Of a stretch of DNA of 47,831 bases, positions 1 through 7,935 are shown piece after piece; position 1 is the stretch's first letter; the number at the start of each line of letters is the position of its first letter. This DNA is from Bradyrhizobium guangdongense (lineage in GTDB: Bacteria > Pseudomonadota > Alphaproteobacteria > Rhizobiales > Xanthobacteraceae). Location: the NCBI RefSeq assembly GCF_006483445.1, contig NZ_PPPT01000155.1:1-47831 (forward strand). The letters are read 5' to 3'. The notes under the pieces are model-generated. The model ran no database searches. It was not told where the DNA came from and saw only the letters and a list, made by a program, of their open reading frames with translations. Position numbers and translations under genes: made by a program.

Positions 1-397
1 GCGCGCGCAGATCGCGATCATCCTGTTTGCGGGGGCCTATCTCGCGGAGGTGATTCGCGGCGGCCTGCAGGCCGTGCCGCGCGGACAATATGAGGCCGGC
101 GATGCGCTCGGGCTGTCCTACTGGCGCAAGCACCGGCTGATCATCCTGCCGCAGGCGATCCGCCACGTCATCCCGCCGCTGGTCAACACCTTCATCGCCT
201 TCTTCAAGGACACCAGCCTCGTGCTGATCATCGGCATCTTCGACCTGCTGACGACAGCCAAGACCGCGATCATCGATCCGGCCTGGCAACAGTTTTCGGT
301 CGAAGTCTACATCTTCGTCGCGATGATCTACTTCGCCTTCTGCTTCGCCATGTCGCGCTACAGCCGGAGCCTTGAAGCGCAGACGACGGGACGATGA
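1..397 (+). CDS. Amino-acid ABC transporter permease, C-terminal part (AapM/BztC-like)
   Basis: This is the 3' end of an inner-membrane permease for polar amino acids; the gene begins before the window and is open from base 2. The visible 131 residues hold the EAA loop that docks the ATPase (EAGDALGLSYWRKHR, followed by LPQAIR) and then hydrophobic spans around IAFFKDTSLVLIIGIFDLL and VEVYIFVAMIYFAFCF. The ending MSRYSRSLE is typical of the AapM/BztC branch of the His/Glu permease family. In rhizobia the order is usually aapJ-Q-M-P, but here no ATPase gene follows; a PHB depolymerase does. The matching ATPase must lie elsewhere, or this is a paralogous transporter. The family call is firm and the substrate is inferred. 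Confidence 0.88.
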   Translation, partial: RAQIAIILFAGAYLAEVIRGGLQAVPRGQYEAGDALGLSYWRKHRLIILPQAIRHVIPPLVNTFIAFFKDTSLVLIIGIFDLLTTAKTAIIDPAWQQFSVEVYIFVAMIYFAFCFAMSRYSRSLEAQTTGR

Positions 398-495
398 CAT
401 ATCGTCAAGCCGTGCCGCTTGTTTGTGCTTGCCCCGATTGCCATCGCTAAGCTGTAATACCGCAGGTTGATCCCGTTCGATTTGGCGAGGCAATC

Positions 496-1917
496 ATGCG
501 CGTGGACGTTTGGCGGCACTCCATTGCCGCGCTGATTGTGTTGGTGGCAACCGGCGCGTCCGCCGAGCCCGTGAGTTTGCGCGGCTACAATGCGCCGATC
601 GGCGAGAGCTCGATTTCCGGCATTTCCTCCGGCGCATTCATGGCGGTGCAGTTCGGCACGGCCTGGTCGTCGATCATCAAGGGCGTGGGCGTGGTCGCGG
701 GCGGGCCCTATTGGTGCGCCAAGGCGGATGCGCTCGACGTCGTCACCGGGTTCTGGGGACCGGTCTGGCGGGCCACGGGTGCCTGCATGAAAGGGCCGGC
801 GTCAAATCTCGATATCAAGGATTTTACTGACAAGGCCGATGCGAAGGCCGCGGCAGGCGAGATCGATCCGCTCAGCAACGTGAGCAAGCAGAAGGTCTAT
901 CTGTTCCACGGCTATAACGACGCGCTCGTGGATAAGGCCGCGACCGATGCGGCCGCGGATTTCTATCGCCATTATCTCGGTCCCGCCAATCGCGGCAATC
1001 TGTTCTATCAGACGACGCTCGGTGCGGGTCACTCCTTCGTCGTGACGAAGGAGGGCGCCCCCGGGCTCAACGACTGTAAGGGCAACACCGAGCCCTATAT
1101 CGATCAGTGCGGTTACGACCAGGCCGGCATCGTGCTGCAACACATCTACGGCCGCCTGAACAGGCCCAATCGGGTGCAGCTTGACGGTACGGTGAAAAAT
1201 TTCGATCAGTCGGTTTACACCAAGCCGCATCTGCCGGACGCGCTGAGCTTGGGTGACACCGGCTACGTCTTCGTCCCAGAGGATTGCGCGCGAGGTGCTC
1301 GCTGCCGCGTCCATGTCGCGCTTCATGGCTGCAAGCAGGATGTCGGCGACATCGGACGCAAGTTCGTCGACGAGGCCGGATTCAACGCCTGGGCCGACAC
1401 GAACTACCTGATCATCCTTTATCCGCAGACCAAGACCAGTCCATTCGCGCCGGGCAATCCGCAGGCCTGCTGGGACTGGTGGAGCTATGTGGACCATGAA
1501 GACAGCTACGTGACCAAGTCCGGGGCGCAGATCAAGGCGATCAAGGCCATGCTGGATGCGCTGACGGCGGGCGCTGCAGCGCCAGCCGTGACGGCCGGGC
1601 CAGCCTTGTCGGCACCGCAGTTGCTCACGGCGATCGATGCGTCTGACACCGGCATGGATCTCGTCTGGTCTCCGGTCAACGGTGTCACGACCTATCGCGT
1701 GTCGCGCGCAGGGGCCGAAGGCGTCTTCAAGGCGATCGGCGACGTCACGGGAGCGAGCTTTGCCGATTCCGGCCTGACGCCGCAAACAACATATCGCTGG
1801 CGGGTCTCCGCCATTCTGAACGGCGCGGAAGGACCTGCCTCGGACGATGCGAGCGGCACCACGCTATCGCAGCCGCCTCGCTGCGATAATCCGGGCTCGT
1901 GTCCCCTTGCGAAATAG
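496..1917 (+). CDS. Secreted PHB depolymerase-family esterase with C-terminal fibronectin III domain
   Basis: Predicted to hydrolyse poly(3-hydroxybutyrate) or related polyesters outside the cytoplasm. Residues 1-23 form a signal peptide ending ASA. The lipase box GISSG puts the nucleophile at Ser44, with likely Asp142 (HGYND) and His179 (GAGHS). The oxyanion motif HGC comes later, at 277-279. Lipase box first and oxyanion His last is the 'type 2' order of extracellular PHB depolymerase catalytic domains. Residues about 375-457 form a fibronectin III-like module (DLVWSPVNGVTTYRVSR, TTYRWRVSA), the usual linker in these enzymes; I see no separate substrate-binding domain after it. The ATG follows a GGCGAGG-like ribosome site. 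It stands alone and converges on the amidase gene with only 15 bases between them. It could act on soluble oligomers rather than polymer. Confidence 0.85.
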   Translation: MRVDVWRHSIAALIVLVATGASAEPVSLRGYNAPIGESSISGISSGAFMAVQFGTAWSSIIKGVGVVAGGPYWCAKADALDVVTGFWGPVWRATGACMKGPASNLDIKDFTDKADAKAAAGEIDPLSNVSKQKVYLFHGYNDALVDKAATDAAADFYRHYLGPANRGNLFYQTTLGAGHSFVVTKEGAPGLNDCKGNTEPYIDQCGYDQAGIVLQHIYGRLNRPNRVQLDGTVKNFDQSVYTKPHLPDALSLGDTGYVFVPEDCARGARCRVHVALHGCKQDVGDIGRKFVDEAGFNAWADTNYLIILYPQTKTSPFAPGNPQACWDWWSYVDHEDSYVTKSGAQIKAIKAMLDALTAGAAAPAVTAGPALSAPQLLTAIDASDTGMDLVWSPVNGVTTYRVSRAGAEGVFKAIGDVTGASFADSGLTPQTTYRWRVSAILNGAEGPASDDASGTTLSQPPRCDNPGSCPLAK

Positions 1918-1932
1918 AGGCGACAGCGCCAG

Positions 1933-3351
1933 CTACTTCTTGACCCGTGGATCGATCGGCGTCGTGCCGCGCAGGCCCAAAATGTCCTCCAGGGCCCTGG
2001 CGCCGGCGAGCACCTGCGCATCGCCGCGCGGCGCCGCTACGATCTGTACGCCGACCGGCAGGCCTGATGCCGTGAAGCCGCAGGGCAGCGACAGTACGGG
2101 GCAGCACACCAGCGTCAGCGCATAGACGATGCCGAGCCATTCGACGTAGTTCTCGAATCGCTTGCCCGCGCATTCCGCGACATAGCGGTTCTCGATCGGG
2201 AAGGGCGGCACGATGGTGGTGGGCGTCAGGAGCAAGTCGTAAGTTTTGAAGAACTCGACGGTCCGCGCGGTCATCGCGACGCGCTGCGCCTCGGCGCGCG
2301 TGATCTGATCGACGGTGAGCTTCAGCCCTTCCTCGATGTTCCAGATCACCTCGGGCTTCAACAAGTCGCGCTTCTCGCGCAGCAGCTTGGCCTTGCTCAT
2401 CGCGAAGTCGAGCGCGCGCAGCACGTGGAAGCATTCGTGCGCCTCGCGCAGATCCGGATGCGCTTCCTCGACGATCACGCCGAGATCCGCAAAGCGTTCC
2501 GCGGCCTTGCGGGTGATGGCGACGACTTCGGGATCCACTGGCGTGATGCCGAGATTGGGCGAATAGGCGATGCGCTTCGGCTTGTAGCCGGAGCGCGCGG
2601 CCGACAGGAACGAGGTGGCCGGGGAGGGCAGCGACAGCGGATCGGCCGCGTATTCGCCGCTCATGGCGTCGAGCAGCAGCGCGACGTCCTCGACATTGCG
2701 TGCCATCGGTCCCTGCTGGCCGAGGTTGCGATCGATACCGGCGGCCGGCGTATGCGCGACGCGGCCGATGCTCGGTCGCATGCCGACGATGCCGCAGAAG
2801 CTGGCGGGACTGCGCAGGCTGCCGCCCATGTCCGAGCCATGCGCGAGCCAGGCCATGCCGGTGGCGAGCGCCACGGCAGCACCGCCCGAGGAGCCGGCGG
2901 CCGATTTCGTCGTGTCCCAGGGATTGAGCGTCGCGCCGAAGACCTCGTTGAACGTGTTGGCGCCGGCGCCGAATTCCGGCGTGTTCGACTTGGCGTAGAC
3001 GACCGCGCCATTGCCTTCGAGATTCTCGACCAGGATGTCGGAGCGGGCCGGGATGTTGTCCTTGAAGATCGGAGAGCCCTGCGTGTTGAGGACGCCGGCG
3101 ACGTCGGTCAGATCCTTGATCGGCACCGGCAGACCCGCGAGCAGCCCGCGCGCGCCGGCCGGCTTCTGCATCAGCGTCCTGGCGTTGGCCCGCGCGCGGT
3201 CGAAGCACAGCGTCGGCAGCGCATTCACCTTGCCATCGACCTCGGCGATGCGCTTCTCCAGCACCTCGAGCAGCTCGAGCGGCGTAACGTCGCCGGAGCG
3301 AAGCTTGTCGACGACGATGCATGCGGTTTCGCGGATCAACTCTTGAGACAA
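1933..3351 (-). CDS. Amidase (amidase-signature family)
   Basis: A 472-residue amidase-signature enzyme that hydrolyses a carboxamide by a Ser-cisSer-Lys triad. The visible residues are Lys79 (PVPIKD), the cis-Ser in AAGSSGGAA (Ser154/155) and the nucleophile Ser178 in DMGGSLRSPASFCG. The length is usual for stand-alone amidases, and no gatC or gatB is nearby, so it is unlikely to be the glutamyl-tRNA amidotransferase subunit. The substrate cannot be read from sequence. It is transcribed after the SDR gene at 3468-4244, from which it is separated by an inverted-repeat element. Confidence 0.88.
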   Translation of the reverse strand: MSQELIRETACIVVDKLRSGDVTPLELLEVLEKRIAEVDGKVNALPTLCFDRARANARTLMQKPAGARGLLAGLPVPIKDLTDVAGVLNTQGSPIFKDNIPARSDILVENLEGNGAVVYAKSNTPEFGAGANTFNEVFGATLNPWDTTKSAAGSSGGAAVALATGMAWLAHGSDMGGSLRSPASFCGIVGMRPSIGRVAHTPAAGIDRNLGQQGPMARNVEDVALLLDAMSGEYAADPLSLPSPATSFLSAARSGYKPKRIAYSPNLGITPVDPEVVAITRKAAERFADLGVIVEEAHPDLREAHECFHVLRALDFAMSKAKLLREKRDLLKPEVIWNIEEGLKLTVDQITRAEAQRVAMTARTVEFFKTYDLLLTPTTIVPPFPIENRYVAECAGKRFENYVEWLGIVYALTLVCCPVLSLPCGFTASGLPVGVQIVAAPRGDAQVLAGARALEDILGLRGTTPIDPRVKK

Positions 3352-3382
3352 CTATTTTACTCCTGTGCTTGTTCCTGACTCC

Positions 3383-3460
3383 GTCATTCCGAGCGTAGCG
3401 AAGCAATCTAGTCCGTTACCGCATGGGCATTCTGGATTGCTTCGCTGCGCTCGCAATGAC
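3383..3460. repeat. Inverted-repeat element, GTCATT(C/G)CGAGCG family
   Basis: Imperfect arms of about 26 bases (3383-3408 and 3435-3460) begin GTCATTCCGAGCG and end in the complementary GCTCGCAATGAC, with an inner AAGCAATC/GATTGCTT match. It fills most of the gap between two minus-strand genes. A member of the same family lies at 37388-37472. Confidence 0.8.
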
Positions 3461-3467
3461 GAGCAAA

Positions 3468-4244
3468 CTAACCCCACCCCGCGCTAATGCCGCCATCCAC
3501 CGTGTAGATCACCCCGGACGTATAACCGGACCGATCCGACGCCAGGAACGCCATGAGGTCGCCGATCTCGCGCGCATGCGCGGGCCTGCCGAGCGGCAGG
3601 CTTTTCTGGAATTCCTTGTAGCGGCTTTCGTCGCCGAACTGATGCTTTGCACGCGTCTTGAGAAGCGTGACGTGGCGGTCTGTACCGACCGGGCCGGGAT
3701 TGATCCCGACCACGCGAATGTTGTCGGCGAGGCTCTTGCCCCCGAGCGCGCGGGTGAAAGCCATCAGCGCAGCATTGCCGGCACTGCCGCAGACATAATT
3801 GGCGTCGAACTTTTCGCCGGCTGCACCGATGTCGTTGACGATCACGCCGCCACCGCGCGCCTTCATCTGCGCATAGATCATGCGGGTGAGGTTGATATAG
3901 CCGAACACCTTGAGCTCCCAGGCATGCCGCCAGGTCGCTTCGTCGATCTTGTCGATCGAACCACCGGGAATATCGCCGGCATTGTTGACGAGAATGTCGA
4001 TGTCGGCGGCTTCTTTTGCGAGCCGTGTCAGGTCCGCGCTGTTGCGCAGATCAACGACGCTCGCGGTCGCGTCGATTTGATGCGCGGAGCGCAAGCGCTC
4101 GCAGAGCGCCTTCAACTGGTCGCCGCTGCGGGCCGCGAGCAGGAGGTGGCAGCCTTCTTCGGCGAAAGCTTCGGCCGCGGCGGCGCCGATGCCCTTGGAG
4201 GCGCCCGTGATCAGGACGCGCTTGCCACGCAGATGCAGATCCAT
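3468..4244 (-). CDS. SDR-family protein with altered active site
   Basis: A 258-residue classical-size short-chain dehydrogenase. The cofactor motif TGASKGIG (13-20), NNAG (87-90) and the C-terminal YTVDGG are intact, so an NAD(P)-binding Rossmann fold is clear. The catalytic region is not canonical. Tyr150 is followed by V-C-G-Ser154 where YxxxK would put Lys, and the usual Ser-Ser before it reads VNDIGAAG. The sequence is otherwise undamaged, so this looks like an established subfamily rather than a decaying gene. It is divergent from the tartrate dehydrogenase gene across a 161-base gap with a perfect palindrome, suggesting shared control. Substrate unknown. Confidence 0.85.
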   Translation of the reverse strand: MDLHLRGKRVLITGASKGIGAAAAEAFAEEGCHLLLAARSGDQLKALCERLRSAHQIDATASVVDLRNSADLTRLAKEAADIDILVNNAGDIPGGSIDKIDEATWRHAWELKVFGYINLTRMIYAQMKARGGGVIVNDIGAAGEKFDANYVCGSAGNAALMAFTRALGGKSLADNIRVVGINPGPVGTDRHVTLLKTRAKHQFGDESRYKEFQKSLPLGRPAHAREIGDLMAFLASDRSGYTSGVIYTVDGGISAGWG

Positions 4245-4311
4245 GGAATGTCCCGCTGGAATGGATGCAAGATGAAATCAGTAGGCGGCCGATACCGCCA
4301 TGGTCAACATT

Positions 4312-4331
4312 GCAGTGCAGCGTTGCACTGC
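4312..4331. promoter_or_regulatory. Candidate operator palindrome in a divergent promoter region
   Basis: GCAGTGCA, a GCGT spacer and TGCACTGC form a perfect 8-base inverted repeat midway between the SDR gene (starts 4244, minus) and ttuC (starts 4406, plus). Its position in a divergent gap, with no T-run after it, suits a regulator-binding site better than a terminator. No regulator gene is adjacent, so the binding protein is unknown. Confidence 0.45.
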
Positions 4332-4405
4332 TGGCGCGTTTGGTCCATTGCAGGGCGATCGCAGAGGCCGCAAGGTCCGCTCCGCCCACAACCAGGATTT
4401 TCGCG

Positions 4406-5479
4406 ATGAGCAAGAAGCAATACCGGATTGCAGTCATTCCCGGCGACGGCATCGGCAAGGAAGTGATGCCGGAGGGCCTGCGCGTGCTCGAGGCGGCGGC
4501 GAAGAAGCACGGGGTTTCCCTGCAATTCGACCATTTCGACTTCTCGTCCTGGGACTATTACGAGAAGCACGGCCAGATGATGCCCGACGATTGGAAGGAA
4601 AAAATCGGCAAGCACGACGCGATCTATTTCGGAGCGGTCGGCTGGCCGGCAAAAATACCTGACCACGTATCGCTCTGGGGCTCGCTGATCAAGTTCCGCC
4701 GGGAGTTTGACCAGTACGTCAATTTGCGTCCGGTGCGGCTGATGCCCGGCGTGCCGTCGCCGCTGGCGAACCGCAAGCCCGGCGACATCGATTTCTGGGT
4801 GGTGCGCGAGAATACCGAGGGCGAGTATTCGTCGGTCGGCGGGCGCATGTTCCCGGACACCGACCGTGAGTTCGTGACGCAGCAGACCGTGATGACCCGC
4901 GTCGGCGTCGACCGCATCCTTAAATTCGCCTTCGAGCTCGCGCAGTCGCGGCCGAAGAAGCACCTGACGTCGGCGACGAAATCCAACGGCATCTCCATCA
5001 CCATGCCCTATTGGGACGAGCGCGTGGAGGCGATGGCCAAGAAATTCCCGGGCGTGAAGTGGGACAAGTACCACATCGACATCTTGACCGCGAACTTCGT
5101 GCTGCATCCGGACTGGTTCGACGTCGTGGTCGGCTCCAACCTGTTCGGCGACATCCTGTCCGATCTTGGCCCCGCCTGCACCGGCACCATCGGCATCGCG
5201 CCATCGGGCAACATCAATCCGGAAGGGAATTTCCCCTCGGTGTTCGAGCCGGTGCACGGTTCGGCGCCCGACATCGCGGGGCAGGGCATCGCCAACCCGA
5301 TCGGCATGATCTGGTCGGGCGCGATGATGTTCGAGCATCTCGGCGAGAAGGAAGCAGGCCGCTCGATCGTCGACGCGATCGAGCGCACGCTCGCCGAACG
5401 CACGCTGCGCACCAAGGATCTTGGCGGCAATGCCGACACGACGGCGTGCGGCAAGGCGGTCGCGGATATGGTGGATTAG
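4406..5479 (+). CDS. ttuC: Tartrate dehydrogenase / D-malate dehydrogenase (decarboxylating)
   Basis: A 357-residue member of the isocitrate/isopropylmalate dehydrogenase family, the subgroup that oxidises tartrate or D-malate with NAD and a divalent metal. Visible family motifs are IPGDGIGKEV at the N-terminus, the substrate loop ENTEGEYSSVGG, the lysine in TSATKSNG, the metal-binding GDILSDLG, and the cofactor region EPVHGSAPDIAGQGIANP. The frame is open upstream to 4265, but the ATG at 4406 gives the family's N-terminus (MSKKQYRIAVIPGDG) and the usual length. It could feed tartrate or D-malate into central metabolism; tartrate and D-malate activities cannot be separated by eye, and 3-isopropylmalate is less likely from these motifs. 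Confidence 0.87.
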   Translation: MSKKQYRIAVIPGDGIGKEVMPEGLRVLEAAAKKHGVSLQFDHFDFSSWDYYEKHGQMMPDDWKEKIGKHDAIYFGAVGWPAKIPDHVSLWGSLIKFRREFDQYVNLRPVRLMPGVPSPLANRKPGDIDFWVVRENTEGEYSSVGGRMFPDTDREFVTQQTVMTRVGVDRILKFAFELAQSRPKKHLTSATKSNGISITMPYWDERVEAMAKKFPGVKWDKYHIDILTANFVLHPDWFDVVVGSNLFGDILSDLGPACTGTIGIAPSGNINPEGNFPSVFEPVHGSAPDIAGQGIANPIGMIWSGAMMFEHLGEKEAGRSIVDAIERTLAERTLRTKDLGGNADTTACGKAVADMVD

Positions 5480-5501
5480 GTGTCGTCGCGACCGACGCAT
5501 G

Positions 5502-5644
5502 CGTAGGGTGGGTTAGCGTTGCGGATGCGCGCAGCGCAGTCCGCTACGCGTAACCCACCTCTTTAGTTTCCGCGGGAACAGACGCGGTGGGTTACGCCCT
5601 GTGAATTGCGCTTCGCACAATTCACAGGGCTAACCCACCCTACG
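5502..5644. repeat. Compound inverted-repeat element, GTAGGGTGGGTTAGC family
   Basis: Outer arms CGTAGGGTGGGTTAG and CTAACCCACCCTACG enclose an inner pair (GTAACCCACC / GGTGGGTTAC) and a further hairpin around GTGAATTGCGC. It fills the convergent gap after ttuC. Its right arm carries the TAG stop codon (complement of 5640-5642) of the hydroxyacid dehydrogenase gene. The element at 42837-42978 has the same architecture. It probably also acts as a bidirectional transcription stop. Confidence 0.88.
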
Positions 5645-6551
5645 AATTCACGATCCGCCGGCAGTGCACCAGCGACGCCTCGATCAAATTCTCGCTCGCT
5701 TCCGGCGTGCGGAAGGCGGAATGCGCCGACAGCGTCACGTTCGGAATCTTCGTCAGCTCGTGATCGGCCGGCAGCGGCTCGGTGTTGAAGACGTCGAGGC
5801 CGGCGTGGCGGATATGGCCTGATTTCAGCGCGTCGATCATCGCCTTCTCGTCGACGATCGCAGCGCGGGCGGTGTTGACCAGGATGACGCCGGGCTTCAT
5901 CGCAAGAATCTTCTCGCGCGTGATCATGCCGCGGGTGTTGTCGTTGAGCAGGAGGTGGAGCGACACAACGTCGCTCCTGGCCAGCACCGTGTCGAGATCG
6001 GTGAACTTGACCCCCGGATGACTCTTGGGCGAGCGGTTCCAGGCGATCACCTTCATGCCCGAGCCCGATGCAATGCGCGCGACCTCGGCAGCGATGCCGC
6101 CAAAACCGATCAGACCGAGCGTCTTGCCCGTGAGCTGCATGCCGTCCTCGCGCAGCCAGTTGCCGACGCGCATCTCGCGATCCATCATCGCGATCACCCG
6201 CGCCGAGGCCCACATCAGCGCGATTGCGGATTCGGCCACCGCGGTGTCGCCATAGCCCTTGATCAGATGCACGGAGATGCCGAGCTCGGCGAGCTCTTCC
6301 GGATTCATGTAGCTGCGCGCGCCGGTGCCGAGGAACACCACGTGCTTGAGGCCTGCGCACTTCTTCGCAACGTCGGTCGGCAATGCGGTGTGATCGACGA
6401 TCGCGATCTCGGCGCCGTCGAGAATTTCGGGGTATTGCTCCGACTTGATGTCGGGGTCCCGGTTGATCCGCACCTTGGGATCGCCGGGCTTTTCCAGCCG
6501 CTCCATGATGACGGCGAGCGATTCATTGGCGTCGACGAAAACTGCGCGCAT
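5640..6551 (-). CDS. D-2-hydroxyacid dehydrogenase (NAD-binding)
   Basis: A 303-residue member of the D-isomer-specific 2-hydroxyacid dehydrogenase family (the phosphoglycerate dehydrogenase/formate dehydrogenase fold). The NAD motif GLIGFGGIA lies at 146-154. The catalytic set is Arg229 (NTARA), Glu258 (DVFNTEP) and His277 (LSAHSAFRT). It reduces a 2-oxoacid or the reverse; the substrate is unknown. It starts 15 bases after the M20 hydrolase gene with a GGAG site, so the two form an operon. The stop codon lies inside the palindromic element at 5502-5644, so the final residues may have been changed when that element arrived. Confidence 0.87.
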   Translation of the reverse strand: MRAVFVDANESLAVIMERLEKPGDPKVRINRDPDIKSEQYPEILDGAEIAIVDHTALPTDVAKKCAGLKHVVFLGTGARSYMNPEELAELGISVHLIKGYGDTAVAESAIALMWASARVIAMMDREMRVGNWLREDGMQLTGKTLGLIGFGGIAAEVARIASGSGMKVIAWNRSPKSHPGVKFTDLDTVLARSDVVSLHLLLNDNTRGMITREKILAMKPGVILVNTARAAIVDEKAMIDALKSGHIRHAGLDVFNTEPLPADHELTKIPNVTLSAHSAFRTPEASENLIEASLVHCRRIVNS

Positions 6552-6566
6552 GGCAGATTACTCCGA

Positions 6567-7817
6567 TCAGGATGCGACGCCGGCGAGCGCCAGCACGGTA
6601 TGCATCAGCACATTGGTTCCGGCCGTGCAGTCTGCCTGCGTGGCATCTTCCAGCTCATTGTGGCTGATGCCCTCCTTGCAGGGCACGAACACCATCGCCG
6701 CCGGCATGATGGTGTTGAGGTTGCAGGCGTCGTGGCCGGCACCGGAGGTGATGCGGCGGCTGGAATAGCCGAGCGTGGTTGCCGCGTTCTCGACGGCTGC
6801 GACCAGCTTTGGATCGAAATGCGTCGGCGGCTTGCGCCAGACCAGGTCGAGCTTGACCTCGACCTTGCGGCGCGCCGCGATCTCGGCGACCGCCGCGCGC
6901 AGATCGCGATCGAGTGCGTTCAAGATGGTGTCGTCGGCGCTGCGGGTATCGACGGTGAAGGCGATCTCGCCGGGGATGACGTTGCGCGAAGGGTTTTGGA
7001 TCACGGCTTCGCCGATGGTTCCGACCGCCTTCGGCCCGTGCTTTTTCGCAATCGCCTCCATCGCCAGAACGATCTCCGACAAGGTCGCCAGCGCATCGCG
7101 GCGCAACGGCATCGGCGTCGAACCGGCGTGGCTCTCGAAGCCGGTGATGTGGCCGTCATACCAGAGCACGCCCTGGCCGGAATCGACCACGCCGATGGTT
7201 TTCTCCTCGGCCTCGAGAATCGGTCCCTGCTCGATATGCAGCTCGACGAAGCAGCCGAGCTTCTGGAAGCCGACCGGCTTGTCGCCGCGATAGCCGATGC
7301 CGTCCAGCGCCTGGCCGACCGTGACGCCCTCGGCATCCTTGCGCGACAAAATGTCGTCGGTGGTGAAGTCGCCGACATAGGCGGCCGACGCCATCATCGC
7401 AGGCGCAAAGCGTGAGCCTTCCTCATTGGTCCAGTTGACGACGCAGATCGGCGCCTCGGTCTCGATGCCGGCGTCGTTCAGCGTGCGGATCACTTCGAGC
7501 GCGCCGAGCGTTCCCAAAATGCCGTCATACTTGCCGCCGGTCGGCTGCGTATCGAGATGCGAGCCGATGCCCACCGGCAGCTTCGACATGTCGCGGCCCT
7601 TGCGCAGGCCGAACTGCGAGCCGAGCGCATCGGTGTGGACGTCGAGGCCGGCATCCTCGCACGCCTTGCGGAACCAGTCGCGGACCTGCTTGTCCTCGGC
7701 ACTCAGCGTCAGCCGCCGGACGCCACCCTTGGCCGTCGCGCCGAACTGCGCGGTCTCGTGGATGGAGCCCCAAAGGCGGGCGGAATCGATTTGCAAATTG
7801 GTGGCGGCTCGGCTCAT
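6567..7817 (-). CDS. M20-family amidohydrolase (N-carbamoyl-amino-acid hydrolase / allantoate amidohydrolase type)
   Basis: A 416-residue zinc-dependent hydrolase of the Zn-amidase branch of M20 that cleaves ureido or carbamoyl C-N bonds. Metal-binding residues are visible: His87 (GSHLDT), Asp98 (GGKYDGILG), Glu132-Glu133 (TNEEGSRF), His194 (ELHIEQGP) and a C-terminal His in AGHDACNL. The length matches beta-ureidopropionase, HyuC and AllC enzymes. No hydantoinase, allantoinase or urease gene is nearby, so the exact substrate is open. It is the first gene of an operon with the D-2-hydroxyacid dehydrogenase, downstream of the LysR gene on the same strand. Confidence 0.87.
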   Translation of the reverse strand: MSRAATNLQIDSARLWGSIHETAQFGATAKGGVRRLTLSAEDKQVRDWFRKACEDAGLDVHTDALGSQFGLRKGRDMSKLPVGIGSHLDTQPTGGKYDGILGTLGALEVIRTLNDAGIETEAPICVVNWTNEEGSRFAPAMMASAAYVGDFTTDDILSRKDAEGVTVGQALDGIGYRGDKPVGFQKLGCFVELHIEQGPILEAEEKTIGVVDSGQGVLWYDGHITGFESHAGSTPMPLRRDALATLSEIVLAMEAIAKKHGPKAVGTIGEAVIQNPSRNVIPGEIAFTVDTRSADDTILNALDRDLRAAVAEIAARRKVEVKLDLVWRKPPTHFDPKLVAAVENAATTLGYSSRRITSGAGHDACNLNTIMPAAMVFVPCKEGISHNELEDATQADCTAGTNVLMHTVLALAGVAS

Positions 7818-7838
7818 GCGTCAGTCCATTTTCAGCTT

Positions 7839-7914
7839 GTCATTCCGGGGCGTCCGAAGGGTGAACCCGGAATCCTTGGATTCCGGGTTCTCGCTGCGCG
7901 AGCCCCGGAATGAC
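7839..7914. repeat. Inverted-repeat element, GTCATTCCGGGGC family
   Basis: Terminal arms GTCATTCCGGGGC and GCCCCGGAATGAC surround a perfect 12-base inner hairpin, AACCCGGAATCC / GGATTCCGGGTT (7864-7889). It lies between the lysR stop and the M20 gene. Same family as 34996-35104 and 41102-41233. Confidence 0.87.
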
Positions 7915-7935
7915 GAAGAAGGTCCGGCGCCTGTT

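Noticed and set aside
1745..3406. A 553-codon frame on the same strand as the amidase in another frame
   Set aside because: Arg-rich out-of-frame product; the amidase frame carries the full catalytic signature.
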